A stretch of 64,000 bases of DNA, taken from positions 62,001-126,000 of the forward strand of contig NZ_WRXL01000007.1 of NCBI RefSeq assembly GCF_010119195.1, given 5' to 3'. The stretch is from Haloarcula salina. GTDB taxonomy: Archaea; Halobacteriota; Halobacteria; Halobacteriales; Haloarculaceae. Shown here piece after piece: positions 53,530 through 62,266 of the stretch (its first letter is position 1; every line of letters starts with the position of its first letter). The notes beneath the pieces are model-generated. The model was not told the origin of the DNA, did not search any database, and saw only the letters and a program-made list of their open reading frames with translations. A program made the position numbers and the translations under genes.

Positions 53530-54705
53530 TCAGCGGCCGAGGCTGGTCGAGAACAGTTCCCCGCCGTCCGGCGCGCGAACGGTGACCGTCACCACCGGTC
53601 CCAGTTCGCGGGCGGCGGTCGAGTCGGGCCGGTCGGCCGTCGCCCGGAGTTCGCCGTCGGCGTCGACCCAGAGGTACAGCGTGTCGCCGCGGAACGGGTC
53701 GTCCAGCGTGGCCTCGTACAGCGTCCCGTTGGAGACGACCGTGACGATCGAGCCGGCGGGCGCGGCGTCGCCGTAGGTGTGGACCAGTTCGACGCTGGTC
53801 TCGTCGAAGCCGAACACGTCCATCCCCACGTCGAGCGAGGCGCTCGGCGGGACGGCGTCCAGCCAGGCGGGTCGCTCCGGGGGCTCCGAGCCGACCTGTT
53901 CGACCGCGTAGTACGTGTGATAGACGTTTCCGGTGCCGTAGTTCACCTCCGTCTCCGCGTCCCTGATGACGCCGTTCTCGTCGATTCGGAGCGTCGAGGT
54001 CGTGTCGTCGATGTCGTCGCCGGCCACCCGGTCGATCGACGCCTCCAGCGTGACGACGCGCACGCCGTCTCGCCGGTCGACGCTCGTCACCTCGTACTCG
54101 TCGGCGGCGAACTGGATGTCGCGCTGGAGCCCGCTGTACCAGATGAGCGACTCCGGCGGGTAGAGACGCGGCTGGACCCGGTAGGTCGTGGTCCCGGCCT
54201 TGACGTGTCTCGTGACCATCGATGTCGTGTTCAGCCACACGGCGTTGCCGGTGACGCTCTCGTTGCCGTCGAAGTCGTACCCGTAGGACGTGCCGTTCTG
54301 GTAGGCAATCTCGCCGCCCGGCCCCGCGGTGGTGTGGACGACGAGTCGGTTGCTGACGGACCCGTTGTACGTGCTGACGACGGTCTGATTGATCTCGTAG
54401 CCCGCGGCGAGCAGTTCGCGCTGGTGCGCGCTCATCAGTTCGACGGGGTTGACGATGCCGTCGCGCGTGATGCCCGGCGCGAGCCGTTGATCGCCGCTCG
54501 GAGAGTCAGTTTCCGGTACCGTCCCTTGCGGCGTCTGCGTCGGACTCGGTGTCGCCGTCGCCGCCGCTGTCTCGGTCTCCGCCGGCGGGACGCCCCCCGA
54601 CGCCGTCTCGGACGGAGTCGCTGTCTCCGTCGTCTCTCCGAAGAACCCGGAGCACCCAGCGAGGACTACGACGGCGGCGAGTACCACCGTTCGAACCGCG
54701 CTCAT
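53530..54705 (-). CDS. Secreted lipoprotein, DUF7537-like (391 aa)
   Basis: The N-terminal signal VVLAAVVVLAGCSG has a lipobox (Cys18), followed by a Thr/Pro/Glu-rich linker to about residue 80. The mature part is beta-rich with many N-glycosylation sequons (NQT, NGS, NGT, NES, NTT), consistent with an S-layer-side location. The repeated features match the haloarchaeal DUF7537 lipoprotein family, which I recall but have not verified. The function is unknown. It shares direction with the membrane-protein gene downstream. Confidence 0.8.
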   Translation of the reverse strand: MSAVRTVVLAAVVVLAGCSGFFGETTETATPSETASGGVPPAETETAAATATPSPTQTPQGTVPETDSPSGDQRLAPGITRDGIVNPVELMSAHQRELLAAGYEINQTVVSTYNGSVSNRLVVHTTAGPGGEIAYQNGTSYGYDFDGNESVTGNAVWLNTTSMVTRHVKAGTTTYRVQPRLYPPESLIWYSGLQRDIQFAADEYEVTSVDRRDGVRVVTLEASIDRVAGDDIDDTTSTLRIDENGVIRDAETEVNYGTGNVYHTYYAVEQVGSEPPERPAWLDAVPPSASLDVGMDVFGFDETSVELVHTYGDAAPAGSIVTVVSNGTLYEATLDDPFRGDTLYLWVDADGELRATADRPDSTAARELGPVVTVTVRAPDGGELFSTSLGR

Positions 54706-54819
54706 GATACTGACGTAATATAATTTGCACTACATTATAGCTGACGCTGCCCGCTACTGTCGGATCTCACGGCGAGCTCTGTCGGATCGTGAAAACGGAC
54801 TGAAGCGTTCGCAGACGGC

Positions 54820-55764
54820 CTATTCCAGTGGTTCGGCGGCGTCACGCTCGACCAGCGGGTCGGCGTTGTCGGCCGGCAGCGTCACCACGTCGTCGGCCGA
54901 GAGGTCGTACTCGCGCTGGTCGACGCCGAAGATCTCGCCGACGTCGTCGGTGATGCGGACGGTCTTTCGCTCGATGGCGTCGGGCGTCCCGCCGGCGGCG
55001 TCCTTCGGTGGGGCAGCGTCCGGGTCCTCGGGCGGTGGTGGCGGTGGCGCTTCGGCTGTCCCGGTGGCTGCCGCCCCTTCCTCGGCCGGTCGGGCCGGGT
55101 CCTGTTCGGACGGGTGGGTCGCCGAGTCAGATTCAGTGGGATCGCCGGCGGTGTCGGCCGCTCGACCGTCGCCGCCGCCCATGATATCGGCGGCGTCCAC
55201 GTTCGGTTCCGGACTCGTCGTAGTCCCGTCTCTCGATTCGGGTTCCGGCACCGCGTCCGGCATCTGGTCGGGAGTCGGGTCCGCGGTTCGGTCGCCGGAC
55301 TGGTCCGCAGTCGGCGTCTGGTCGCTCGCGGCGTCGTCGGTCGTCGACTCCCCGTCGCCCACCGCACCGGTCGGGGCCTCGCCGGCGATCACGTCGAGGA
55401 CGTGCGAGCGGTTGGACTCGATGGCGGTGACCATCGTCTCGAACAGGTCGCGCTCCTCCCGCGTGAGCCCGTCGTCCTCGGTGGGCATGTCCGCCGCGGC
55501 CAGCGACGCCATCTTGACGATCTTGCCGACGCGGCGCTCGTAGACCGCCTCGACGGTCTGCTCGGCGGTCTTGATGTCGTCGGTCAGGCGGTTGACCTCG
55601 GGCGAGTCGAAGGGGTCGTCGGCGCGCTCGGCCGCGCGCTCGCGTTCGTCGCGGAGCTGCTGGATGAACTGCCCCGCCTCCTCGTAAAACGTCGCGCGCA
55701 GCTGCTGGAGCTGGTCGGTCTGGCGCTCTCTCGACTGGACGGACTGCAGTTCGTCTAGATTCAT
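54820..55764 (-). CDS. GINS complex subunit (archaeal replication)
   Basis: A 314-aa archaeal GINS protein. Residues 1-120 form the helical A-domain (LQSVQSRERQTDQLQQLRATFYEEA, then NRLTDDIKTAEQTVEAVYERRVGKIVKMA). About 145 residues of acidic, Pro-rich linker follow, including a run of six Pro. The C-terminal B-domain (TVRITDDVGEIFGVDQREYDLSADDVVTLP) closes the protein. GINS joins MCM and Cdc45/GAN to form the replicative helicase. Its start overlaps the primase stop by 4 bp (ATGA), a conserved archaeal priS-GINS pairing. Confidence 0.9.
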   Translation of the reverse strand: MNLDELQSVQSRERQTDQLQQLRATFYEEAGQFIQQLRDERERAAERADDPFDSPEVNRLTDDIKTAEQTVEAVYERRVGKIVKMASLAAADMPTEDDGLTREERDLFETMVTAIESNRSHVLDVIAGEAPTGAVGDGESTTDDAASDQTPTADQSGDRTADPTPDQMPDAVPEPESRDGTTTSPEPNVDAADIMGGGDGRAADTAGDPTESDSATHPSEQDPARPAEEGAAATGTAEAPPPPPPEDPDAAPPKDAAGGTPDAIERKTVRITDDVGEIFGVDQREYDLSADDVVTLPADNADPLVERDAAEPLE

Positions 55765-56939
55765 TCCTTCCCCTTCTCCGCTCGACCGCGAGCCATCAGG
55801 AACACGCCCACGTGCTCTGGTACGGTTTGATTACCCGCCTCCAGTGTAAAACTATCGCCGCCGAGTTCGACCGGACCGCCGTCGGTGACCTCGACGGCGA
55901 TCTCGTGGCCCCGGAACGTCTCCGGGACCGCGTCGGTCAGCGGGTCGAACGCGTCGAGCTTGTCGCGCTCGATGCGCTGGACTTCGAGCCCGCTTCCGCC
56001 GTGGAGCGATCCGGGGAGCCGGATGAGGCGGTTCGTGTCGGTCGTCACCGGCTCGTCGATCGGAGCGTTGTCGGCGGCCACGACCTCGTGGACGACGACC
56101 TGCGCGAGCTGGTAGACGGCCGGGTGCACGTCGATGTTGCCGGCCGCCAGCTGCTCGTAGTTCGAGCGCGCCGCGTTCAGCGCCGCCGTCGCCTTCCCCT
56201 CGCCGATGCCGTCGTAGGACTGGAGCCGCTCGAGTGCGTCGTCCTCCTCCATGTCGAGCAGGTCGTCGACGAACGAGAGCAGGTGTCGGTGGGCGCGGGC
56301 GCTCCAGCCGCCCTCCGTGGTCAGCGTCCGCTTCTGCGCCGGGCTGGAGCGGCCGGCCGTGCCGGCGACGGACTCCTCGTCGACGAGCTCGTCGAACTCC
56401 AGGCCGATGCCGCGCACGTAGTCGACGACTTCACGGCGGGCGTCCCGCTCCAGGTGGCGGATCCGCTCGTCGCGGACGTGGACGTGGTAGCCGCGACCGC
56501 CCGAGAAGACGACGGTCATGTCGTCGAAGCCGAAGTCGTCTTCGAGGAAATCGAGGAGTCGCAACAGCGCGTCCTTGCACTTCGCGAGCATCTCCGCGTA
56601 GCTGTCCTCGCCGAGCACGACGCTCGGCAGGTGATCGGCGTCGAGGTCGAAGACGAGGTCCGAGGAGCGCCAGCCCTTCTCGGCCATCGTCGAGGCGCTC
56701 GGGTCGTCGTAGCGGCCCGCGGAGAAGTAGACGTGTCGGGGCTTCTTCCGTCCGAGGAAGTCCTCGATCTCGCCGAGGTCCAGCAGCGACCGGTGACGGA
56801 CCATCGTCTCGCCGGGGCCCTCGGTCCACGGGATGAACCCCCACTCGCGTTCGTTTGCGGCCGGCGGCGGCGTCACCGACGCCCGCCGGTAGTGGTCGCC
56901 GAACCGGCCGCGGAGGTACGCGCGGGTCCGCTCTTCCAT
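55761..56939 (-). CDS. priS: DNA primase small (catalytic) subunit
   Basis: The archaeal/eukaryotic-type primase polymerase of 392 aa. Catalytic Asp98 and Asp100 are in SDLVFDLDADH. The nucleotide-binding SGGRGYHVHV and the late LPGSLHGGSGL region are also diagnostic. It synthesises RNA or DNA primers with PriL, which is not in this window. It overlaps the GINS gene by 4 bp, an arrangement seen in other archaea. Confidence 0.95.
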   Translation of the reverse strand: MEERTRAYLRGRFGDHYRRASVTPPPAANEREWGFIPWTEGPGETMVRHRSLLDLGEIEDFLGRKKPRHVYFSAGRYDDPSASTMAEKGWRSSDLVFDLDADHLPSVVLGEDSYAEMLAKCKDALLRLLDFLEDDFGFDDMTVVFSGGRGYHVHVRDERIRHLERDARREVVDYVRGIGLEFDELVDEESVAGTAGRSSPAQKRTLTTEGGWSARAHRHLLSFVDDLLDMEEDDALERLQSYDGIGEGKATAALNAARSNYEQLAAGNIDVHPAVYQLAQVVVHEVVAADNAPIDEPVTTDTNRLIRLPGSLHGGSGLEVQRIERDKLDAFDPLTDAVPETFRGHEIAVEVTDGGPVELGGDSFTLEAGNQTVPEHVGVFLMARGRAEKGKE

Positions 56940-57015
56940 CGGCTACCTCGTTTGTGGCTACCCGTGAAAAGCGTTCCTTGTCGGGACGCCGGAGGGGGAC
57001 GGAGTGCTGCCCCTT

Positions 57016-57495
57016 TCAGCCGGGCAGGTACTTCGAGAGCTTGTCCTTGATCGAGTCCTCGCCCAGTTTCAGGTAGTAGGCGTCGCCGCCGTCCTCGTAG
57101 TAGTTGTCGATGCGGCGGCGGATCTCGAAGCCGATGTGCTGGTAGAACCCGAGCGCCTCGCGGTTCGTCGCCCGGGCGTGGCAGGTAACGCTCCCGTAGT
57201 CCTCGGCGACGCGTGCGACGAGGCGCTTGCCAAAGCCGTGGCCGCGGTACTCCTCGTCGACGGCGAGAAAGAGGATGTAGCCGTCGCGACGCACGGCCGC
57301 GAATCCGACGAGCCGGTCGCTCGACCGGTCGGTGTAGAGGTAGGTGGTCGACCGTCGGTAGGCGTCGCGAAAGAACCCCCGTCGCTGGCGCAGCACCCCG
57401 TCGGACTCTCGGATCTTCTCCTTGAGGTCCCACGCCTCGCCGACGTGCTCGTCGCTGCCCCGGTCGACGATTTTTGTTTCGATGTTGACGCTCAC
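57016..57495 (-). CDS. GNAT-family N-acetyltransferase, RimI-like
   Basis: A 159-aa GNAT protein. The acetyl-CoA motif A is VDEEYRGHGFGKRLV (Q/RxxGxG/A type), followed by HARATNREALGFYQHIGFEIRRRI and a Tyr-rich YYEDGGDAYYLKLG. It resembles RimI/NAT-type protein acetyltransferases of archaea. A GTG start at 57495 is chosen: a TATA-like box inside the dyad at 57517-57532 lies about 29 nt upstream and would give a leaderless mRNA. The ATG at 57543 lies before that box. It follows priS on the same strand. Confidence 0.85.
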   Translation of the reverse strand: MSVNIETKIVDRGSDEHVGEAWDLKEKIRESDGVLRQRRGFFRDAYRRSTTYLYTDRSSDRLVGFAAVRRDGYILFLAVDEEYRGHGFGKRLVARVAEDYGSVTCHARATNREALGFYQHIGFEIRRRIDNYYEDGGDAYYLKLGEDSIKDKLSKYLPG

Positions 57496-57516
57496 TGCCG
57501 TAGGATTAGCGGGGGC

Positions 57517-57532
57517 GTGGATATAATTCCAC
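57517..57532. promoter_or_regulatory. TATA-containing palindrome between GNAT and DUF502 genes
   Basis: GTGGATATAATTCCAC has arms GTGGA and TCCAC around TATAAT. It lies 22-37 nt upstream of the GTG start at 57495 on the minus strand and about 53 nt before the ATG at 57585. It is the likely TATA region of the GNAT gene, and its symmetry could let a repressor block it. Confidence 0.5.
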
Positions 57533-57584
57533 CGCCTGTGCAAGGGGTACAGCTTTTTCCGACACCGGAATAGTTGACTGTTGC

Positions 57585-58511
57585 ATGAGCGACGCGCGTG
57601 ACCGGGTCTCCACCGACACCGTCAGAACCTCCGTCCGCCAGTCGATGGTCAGCGGGTTCGCCCTGACGATTCCCCTGCTCGTCACCGTGCTCGTGGTCGG
57701 AGTCGTCGTCAACACGCTCTCCGGCGTGCTCGACCCGGTCGTCCGGTTTCTCGTGAGCCTGTCCGGTGCGGACCCCGCACAGACCTCGACGGCGCTCCTG
57801 AAACTCGTCGCGTTCCTCGTCCTGCTCTGTGGGGTGTTCGCGGTGGGGTTCGTCGCCGAGCGCCGGTCCGGCCCCGGCCGCATCGAACTGTTCCTCGAAT
57901 CGACGGTGAAGCGACTGCCCGCCATCGGGTCGCTGTACACCAGCTTCGACAAGATGAGCGAGATGGTGCTCGACAGCGACACGCAGAGCTTTCAGGAAGT
58001 GGTCCTCGTCGAGTACCCGACACCGGGGTCCTACACCATCGCGTTCGTCACGGCGAACACGCCGGAGACCATCCGCTCGGCGACCGGCAACAGCGAGATG
58101 GTCACCCTGTTCATGCCGATGGCTCCCAACCCCGTGATGGGCGGGTACGTCATCCACGTCTCGAACGAGCGGGTCTACGACGTGGACATGTCCGTCGAGG
58201 AGGGCGTCCAGTCCATCGTCACGAGCGGCGTCGCGATCGGCGAGGGGAGCGTCGAGCGTCCCATCGGGACCTCGCGGTCCTCGGTGACCGCCGACCACCC
58301 CGACGAAGCGACCTTCGACCGGGACCCGTCTGGCCGAGAGCCGACAGCCCACGCCGACCCCGACGACCGCTGGGCGGCGTACATCGATCAGGTGGACCCG
58401 GAGCACGCGGAGACGCCGGACGCCGTCAGCAGGCGCGAGGGCGACGGCGAGACGCTCGGCGACGACACGGACACGCCGTCGGACCTGCGGCGCGAAGACG
58501 AACAGGATTAG
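57585..58511 (+). CDS. DUF502 family membrane protein
   Basis: A 308-aa protein with two transmembrane helices (about residues 22-45 and 66-90) and the hallmark segments GFALTIPLLVTVLVV, FVAERRSGPGRIELF, LPAIGSLYTSFDKMSEM and MPMAPNPVMGGYVIHV of DUF502. The C-terminal 100 residues are acidic and disordered, a haloarchaeal extension. Members elsewhere are stomatin-associated or envelope proteins of unclear function. Confidence 0.9.
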   Translation: MSDARDRVSTDTVRTSVRQSMVSGFALTIPLLVTVLVVGVVVNTLSGVLDPVVRFLVSLSGADPAQTSTALLKLVAFLVLLCGVFAVGFVAERRSGPGRIELFLESTVKRLPAIGSLYTSFDKMSEMVLDSDTQSFQEVVLVEYPTPGSYTIAFVTANTPETIRSATGNSEMVTLFMPMAPNPVMGGYVIHVSNERVYDVDMSVEEGVQSIVTSGVAIGEGSVERPIGTSRSSVTADHPDEATFDRDPSGREPTAHADPDDRWAAYIDQVDPEHAETPDAVSRREGDGETLGDDTDTPSDLRREDEQD

Positions 58512-58535
58512 CGTCTCCGACGCGAATCATCAGGT

Positions 58536-59630
58536 ATGGATCGCCGCTCGCTGGTCACCGCAGGCACCGCCACACTCGCGCTGACGCTCGGTCCCGCGAC
58601 CGCGTCGGCACACGTCGATTACGTGACGGACGGCCCCGGCGCGGCGCTCGACGCGCTGGCCTTCTTCCTGTCCGTCCTCGCGAATCCGGTGAACGCGGCC
58701 ATCGTCGGCGTCTCGGGACTCGCGACGGTCGCCGGTCTCGCGGTGTACCTCCGGGTACGACCCACGGTCGAAGACATCGTCGTCCTCCGTGACACCCTCG
58801 TCGGTTACGCCGACCTCGTCCCGTGGATGCTCCGGCTCAGCGTGGGTCTGCCCCTCGTCGGAGCCGGCTTCCAGGGGTACCTGTTCGCCCCGACCGTGAC
58901 GTTCGACACCGCCACGCACCCCGCCCTTCGAGTCCTGTTCATCGGGCTCGGATTCCTGCTCCTGTTCGGACTGGCGACCCGTATCGTCACGACCGTCGCC
59001 CTCCTGACGTTCGCGTGGGCGCTGACCGTCGACGTCGGGGTCGTCCTGGCGATGGAGTACGTCCCGGCGTTTCTCGCGCTGCTGGTCCTCGGGGGCGGCC
59101 GGCCCAGCGCCGACCACATCCTCCAGCGCGTCGCGAGCACCGACGGGACGTACTACGGCCGCGTCGACCCGATTCACCACCTGAAGTCGTTCCTCGACGC
59201 GGCGACCGAACCGTACCGACGATACGTCCCGGTCGTCGTCCGGGTCGGCATGGGCGTGACGTTCGTCTACCTGGGGCTGTTCCAGAAGCTCGCCGAACCC
59301 GGCCAGGCGCTGCTCGTCGTCGAGAAGTACGATCTCACCGCGGTCGTCCCGGTCGATCCGGGGCTGTGGGTGGTCGGAGCGGGGCTCACCGAAATGCTCG
59401 TCGGTGTGGCGCTGATCGCCGGGTTCCTCACGCGCGGTGCCGCCGCCACCTCGTTCGTGCTGTTCACGACGACCCTGTTCGGGCTTCCGGACGACCCCGT
59501 CCTGGCGCACGTCACGCTGTTCGGAATGGCCTCCGCCGTGTTCACGATGGGGGCCGGGCCGCTCTCGTTCGATCAGTGGTTCGGTCGGCCGGCAGACAGC
59601 GACGCTGAGTCGGCCGTCACCGCCGACTGA
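58536..59630 (+). CDS. DoxX family membrane protein
   Basis: A 364-aa protein with a signal-like N-terminus (RRSLVTAGTATLALTLGPATASA, a twin-Arg-free pattern) and about eight or nine membrane helices. The C-terminal half fits DoxX: RVGMGVTFVYLGLFQKLAEP and TEMLVGVALIAGFLTRGAA. DoxX proteins associate with thiosulfate or sulfite oxidation and quinone-linked redox in archaea. A specific role here is not shown. It starts 25 bp after the DUF502 stop on the same strand. Confidence 0.85.
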   Translation: MDRRSLVTAGTATLALTLGPATASAHVDYVTDGPGAALDALAFFLSVLANPVNAAIVGVSGLATVAGLAVYLRVRPTVEDIVVLRDTLVGYADLVPWMLRLSVGLPLVGAGFQGYLFAPTVTFDTATHPALRVLFIGLGFLLLFGLATRIVTTVALLTFAWALTVDVGVVLAMEYVPAFLALLVLGGGRPSADHILQRVASTDGTYYGRVDPIHHLKSFLDAATEPYRRYVPVVVRVGMGVTFVYLGLFQKLAEPGQALLVVEKYDLTAVVPVDPGLWVVGAGLTEMLVGVALIAGFLTRGAAATSFVLFTTTLFGLPDDPVLAHVTLFGMASAVFTMGAGPLSFDQWFGRPADSDAESAVTAD

Positions 59631-59645
59631 CGCGGCCCGCCGTGG

Positions 59646-60080
59646 TCAGTTCGCGCCCGACCACTGGTCGAGCTGCGTGCGGTTCTGGCTCCCGCTCGCG
59701 TTGTAGTAGATCGTGACCGTGTCGCGAGCGCTTACTCGGCTACCGTAGGCGTTGCCGCTACTCAACTGTGCCAGGTCCCCGGGACCGATCATCGCGCTCG
59801 GTTCTCGGTTGGCGAGTTCGGCCCAGGTCACCGTCGCCGCGGGGCCTTCGAGTTCGAGGTCGCCCGCCGGGAATTCGTCGCCGCGCTGGTGCGTGACGAT
59901 GAGCAACTCGTTCTGGCTGACGTAGTCGTAGGTGAAGTTGGCCTGTGGTCCGCCGGTGTCGTCGTCGATGACGAGGACGTTCAGCCCGACGATGGCCGTC
60001 ACCAGCAGCGTCAGTCCGATGAGCGCCGCGACGCCGATGTTCTCGGACATCCCCGCCGTGTCAGTGCTGAACCGTCCCAT
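59646..60080 (-). CDS. Type IV pilin-like (archaeal pilin/archaellin-type N-terminus) protein
   Basis: A 144-aa protein. After a short basic/polar leader comes GMSENIGVAALIGLTLLVTAIVGLNVLVI, a hydrophobic N-terminal helix of the haloarchaeal pilin N-terminal family (processed by PibD). The remainder is a beta-rich ectodomain with a possible sequon NAS. The ATG at 60080 is chosen, since the upstream one adds only six residues. It is transcribed away from the eIF2B-like gene. Confidence 0.82.
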   Translation of the reverse strand: MGRFSTDTAGMSENIGVAALIGLTLLVTAIVGLNVLVIDDDTGGPQANFTYDYVSQNELLIVTHQRGDEFPAGDLELEGPAATVTWAELANREPSAMIGPGDLAQLSSGNAYGSRVSARDTVTIYYNASGSQNRTQLDQWSGAN

Positions 60081-60177
60081 GGCCGTGTGTCGCCCCAACG
60101 TGAGACGGCGTTAAATGTCATTCGGCGGCGCGACGGCGAGGGGAAGACACATGCCGGTTCGGGTCACAGCCACCCAC

Positions 60178-61029
60178 ATGATAGACGAGACTGTCGAGGA
60201 GATCTCGGAGATGCAGACGCACAGTTCCTCCGTGGTCGCGGTCAAGGCCGCGCGGGCGCTCCGTGTGCTGACCGACCGAGAGTACCCGACCGTCGAGGAC
60301 TACCTCCGCTCGCTCGACCGCAACAGCAGCGCGCTCCGCCGGGCGAACCCGTCGCACGCCTCCCTGTACACGACCCAGGTCGAGATCGTCGAGACGGTCT
60401 CGGACGCCGACCCGACCGACGTCGCCGCCGCGAAGGAACTGACGCTCGACGCCATCGACGCAGTCATCGAGGCGGTGGAGTCGGCGAAGGACCGCGCGGC
60501 CGAGCGGGCGGCCTCGGTCATCGCCGACGACGGGGCGCTGCTGACCCACGACTTCTCCTCGACCGTCCTCGCCACCATCGACAACGCAGTGGCGGCGGGC
60601 CACTCCTTCGACGTGTACGTCACCGAGTCCCGGCCGCGGTTCATCGGCCGGAAGATGGCGCGCCACCTCTCCGAACGCGAGGGGGTCGACGTGACGCTCC
60701 TCGTCGACAGCGCGGCCGGCCACTTCATGTCCGAGGTCGACCGCGTCCTGGTCGGGATGGACTGCATCGTCGACGAGACGCTGTACAACCGCGTCGGGAC
60801 GTACCCCATCGCCGCGACGGCCGCCGACAACGACGTGCCGGTGACGGTCGTCGGCTCGGCCGCCAAGTACGTCGAGGGAGCCTTCGGGTTCGAGAACGAG
60901 TACCGCTCGCCGTCGGAGGTCCTCAGAGAGCCGGCCGAGGGGTTCGACGTGGCCAATCCGGCCTACGACGCCACCCCGACGCGCCTCCTCGACACGGTCG
61001 TCACCGACGCGGCGACGCACGAGTACTGA
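60178..61029 (+). CDS. Translation initiation factor eIF2B-like / ribose-1,5-bisphosphate isomerase-family protein
   Basis: A 283-aa protein of the IF-2B family. It starts with IDETVEEISEMQTHSSSVVAVKAA. The core ALLTHDFSSTVLATIDNA, VTESRPRFIGRKMA, VLVGMDCIVDETLYNRVGTYPIA and VVGSAAKYVEGAFG is the fold of eIF2B alpha/beta/delta and R15P isomerase. Haloarchaea use R15P isomerases in nucleoside degradation, so either a translation role or the isomerase role is open. The ATG at 60178 is favoured; an ATG at 60151 would add nine residues. Confidence 0.82.
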   Translation: MIDETVEEISEMQTHSSSVVAVKAARALRVLTDREYPTVEDYLRSLDRNSSALRRANPSHASLYTTQVEIVETVSDADPTDVAAAKELTLDAIDAVIEAVESAKDRAAERAASVIADDGALLTHDFSSTVLATIDNAVAAGHSFDVYVTESRPRFIGRKMARHLSEREGVDVTLLVDSAAGHFMSEVDRVLVGMDCIVDETLYNRVGTYPIAATAADNDVPVTVVGSAAKYVEGAFGFENEYRSPSEVLREPAEGFDVANPAYDATPTRLLDTVVTDAATHEY

Positions 61030-61125
61030 CGACACCGGGCTTTTCGGATGCTACGCTCGCGAGGACAGTGAAAATCCGCCGGAAGAAGCGGTGTGACTGG
61101 AAGGGCGCTCGGGGACTGGACGCCG

Positions 61126-61317
61126 CTATCGGTGCTGCACGTCGGTTCCGCAGTTCGGACAGCGAACCGTCCGATCTCCGTCGGACTGCTCGACGGTCCA
61201 CCCGTCGATCGGGCCCTCGTATTCGCAGTCGGGACAGAACAGTGCGGACTTCGAGCGCGTCCGGGACGGGGGGTCCGCCTCGACCGCGCCGCAGGCGTAG
61301 ATTTCGGTGGAAGTCAT
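61126..61317 (-). CDS. Small zinc-ribbon protein (63 aa)
   Basis: Two Cys pairs, FCPDCEYEG (about residues 27-33) and RCPNCGTDV (about 52-59), around IDGWTVEQSDGD. It is a zinc ribbon like that at 32143-32421. The N-terminus is short and polar. Small ribbon proteins of this kind are common in haloarchaea and usually of unknown role. Confidence 0.8.
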   Translation of the reverse strand: MTSTEIYACGAVEADPPSRTRSKSALFCPDCEYEGPIDGWTVEQSDGDRTVRCPNCGTDVQHR

Positions 61318-61442
61318 TGGAGAAAAGAACGCACCGGCGACGGAAAAATGTGTCGGCAGACTGTTTGATTATTCACGCACATTCGCGAGATACTGTGGTG
61401 ATAGACCGTGCCAAACTGGATGTTCGGTTCATTACCCGTTCT

Positions 61443-62189
61443 TCACATGTACATGCGGTCATCTGGCATGCTATCCGTTGCCTCCGCTTCGAGGCGCTCG
61501 GCCAGCGCCTGGTAGTGCGCCTCGACGTTGGCGGCGAACGCCTCCAGCGGCCCGGTATCGACAGCGATGTCGTGAGTCGCTCTCAGCGCCTTGACCAGCC
61601 TGATCGCGGCGGCGGCGTCGGGCGCTTGCGGGTGTGCCGGCGTGGTGAACACGCCGGTCGCGAGGCTGTCGTCGCTGATGCCGCGCGTGACCAGCTCGGC
61701 GCTCAGGCCCTCCAGAAAGCCGTTCCCCATCGACCTGATGTCCGTCTCCGAGAGGAACGCCGCCTGATAGTCTTCGGTCGCGATGTAGAAGGGGACGTGG
61801 TCCTCGGGACCGTGGGCCACGGGTACGCCCGTGAGCATGGTGACGTTCGAGACGCCGAGGTCCTCGCCGGTCGAGAGCACCGCCTCGGCTACGTCTTCGA
61901 CGAGGGGCGGGGCGACGAACCGCTCGCCGACCAGCACGGCCAGCGACTCGTCCTCGTCGGCGTACAGCCGCGTGTGGTGCCGCGGCGTCCCGTCGCGGAA
62001 CGGCGCGATAGAGGGCGGGCCGCCTCCGCGGAGGTGACCGACCTGCCGCATCGAGCGCTGGTCGGCGAGGTAGTCGACCGCCGTGAGGCCGGCCAGTCCG
62101 TACTCGGAGATACCGACGACGAGCGTCTCGACGGGCGGGCACTCGTCGGTCAACGCTATCTTGACTCGCTGTGTCTCGTCCGACGACAT
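61443..62189 (-). CDS. PAC2 family protein (proteasome-assembly-chaperone-like)
   Basis: A 248-aa protein with the PAC2/ATP-grasp-like fold signatures LVVGISEYGLAGLTAVDYLADQ, TRLYADEDESLAVLVGERF and GNGFLEGLSAELV. PAC2 proteins assist 20S proteasome assembly in eukaryotes and have unknown activity in archaea. The C-terminus is helical and acidic with Met-rich residues at the very end. It is divergent from the MscS gene. Confidence 0.88.
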   Translation of the reverse strand: MSSDETQRVKIALTDECPPVETLVVGISEYGLAGLTAVDYLADQRSMRQVGHLRGGGPPSIAPFRDGTPRHHTRLYADEDESLAVLVGERFVAPPLVEDVAEAVLSTGEDLGVSNVTMLTGVPVAHGPEDHVPFYIATEDYQAAFLSETDIRSMGNGFLEGLSAELVTRGISDDSLATGVFTTPAHPQAPDAAAAIRLVKALRATHDIAVDTGPLEAFAANVEAHYQALAERLEAEATDSMPDDRMYM

Positions 62190-62266
62190 GGCGGACCAGA
62201 CGGCCGCCGGCGGCTAAGCGTTTTGGGAGGGGAACCCTTTTCTCACGGCGGCGTCGAACGTGTGCC

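Noticed and set aside
57496-57543. ATG at 57543 as the start of the GNAT gene
   Set aside because: It lies upstream of the TATA-like dyad. A leaderless GTG start at 57495 gives the family's usual N-terminus.
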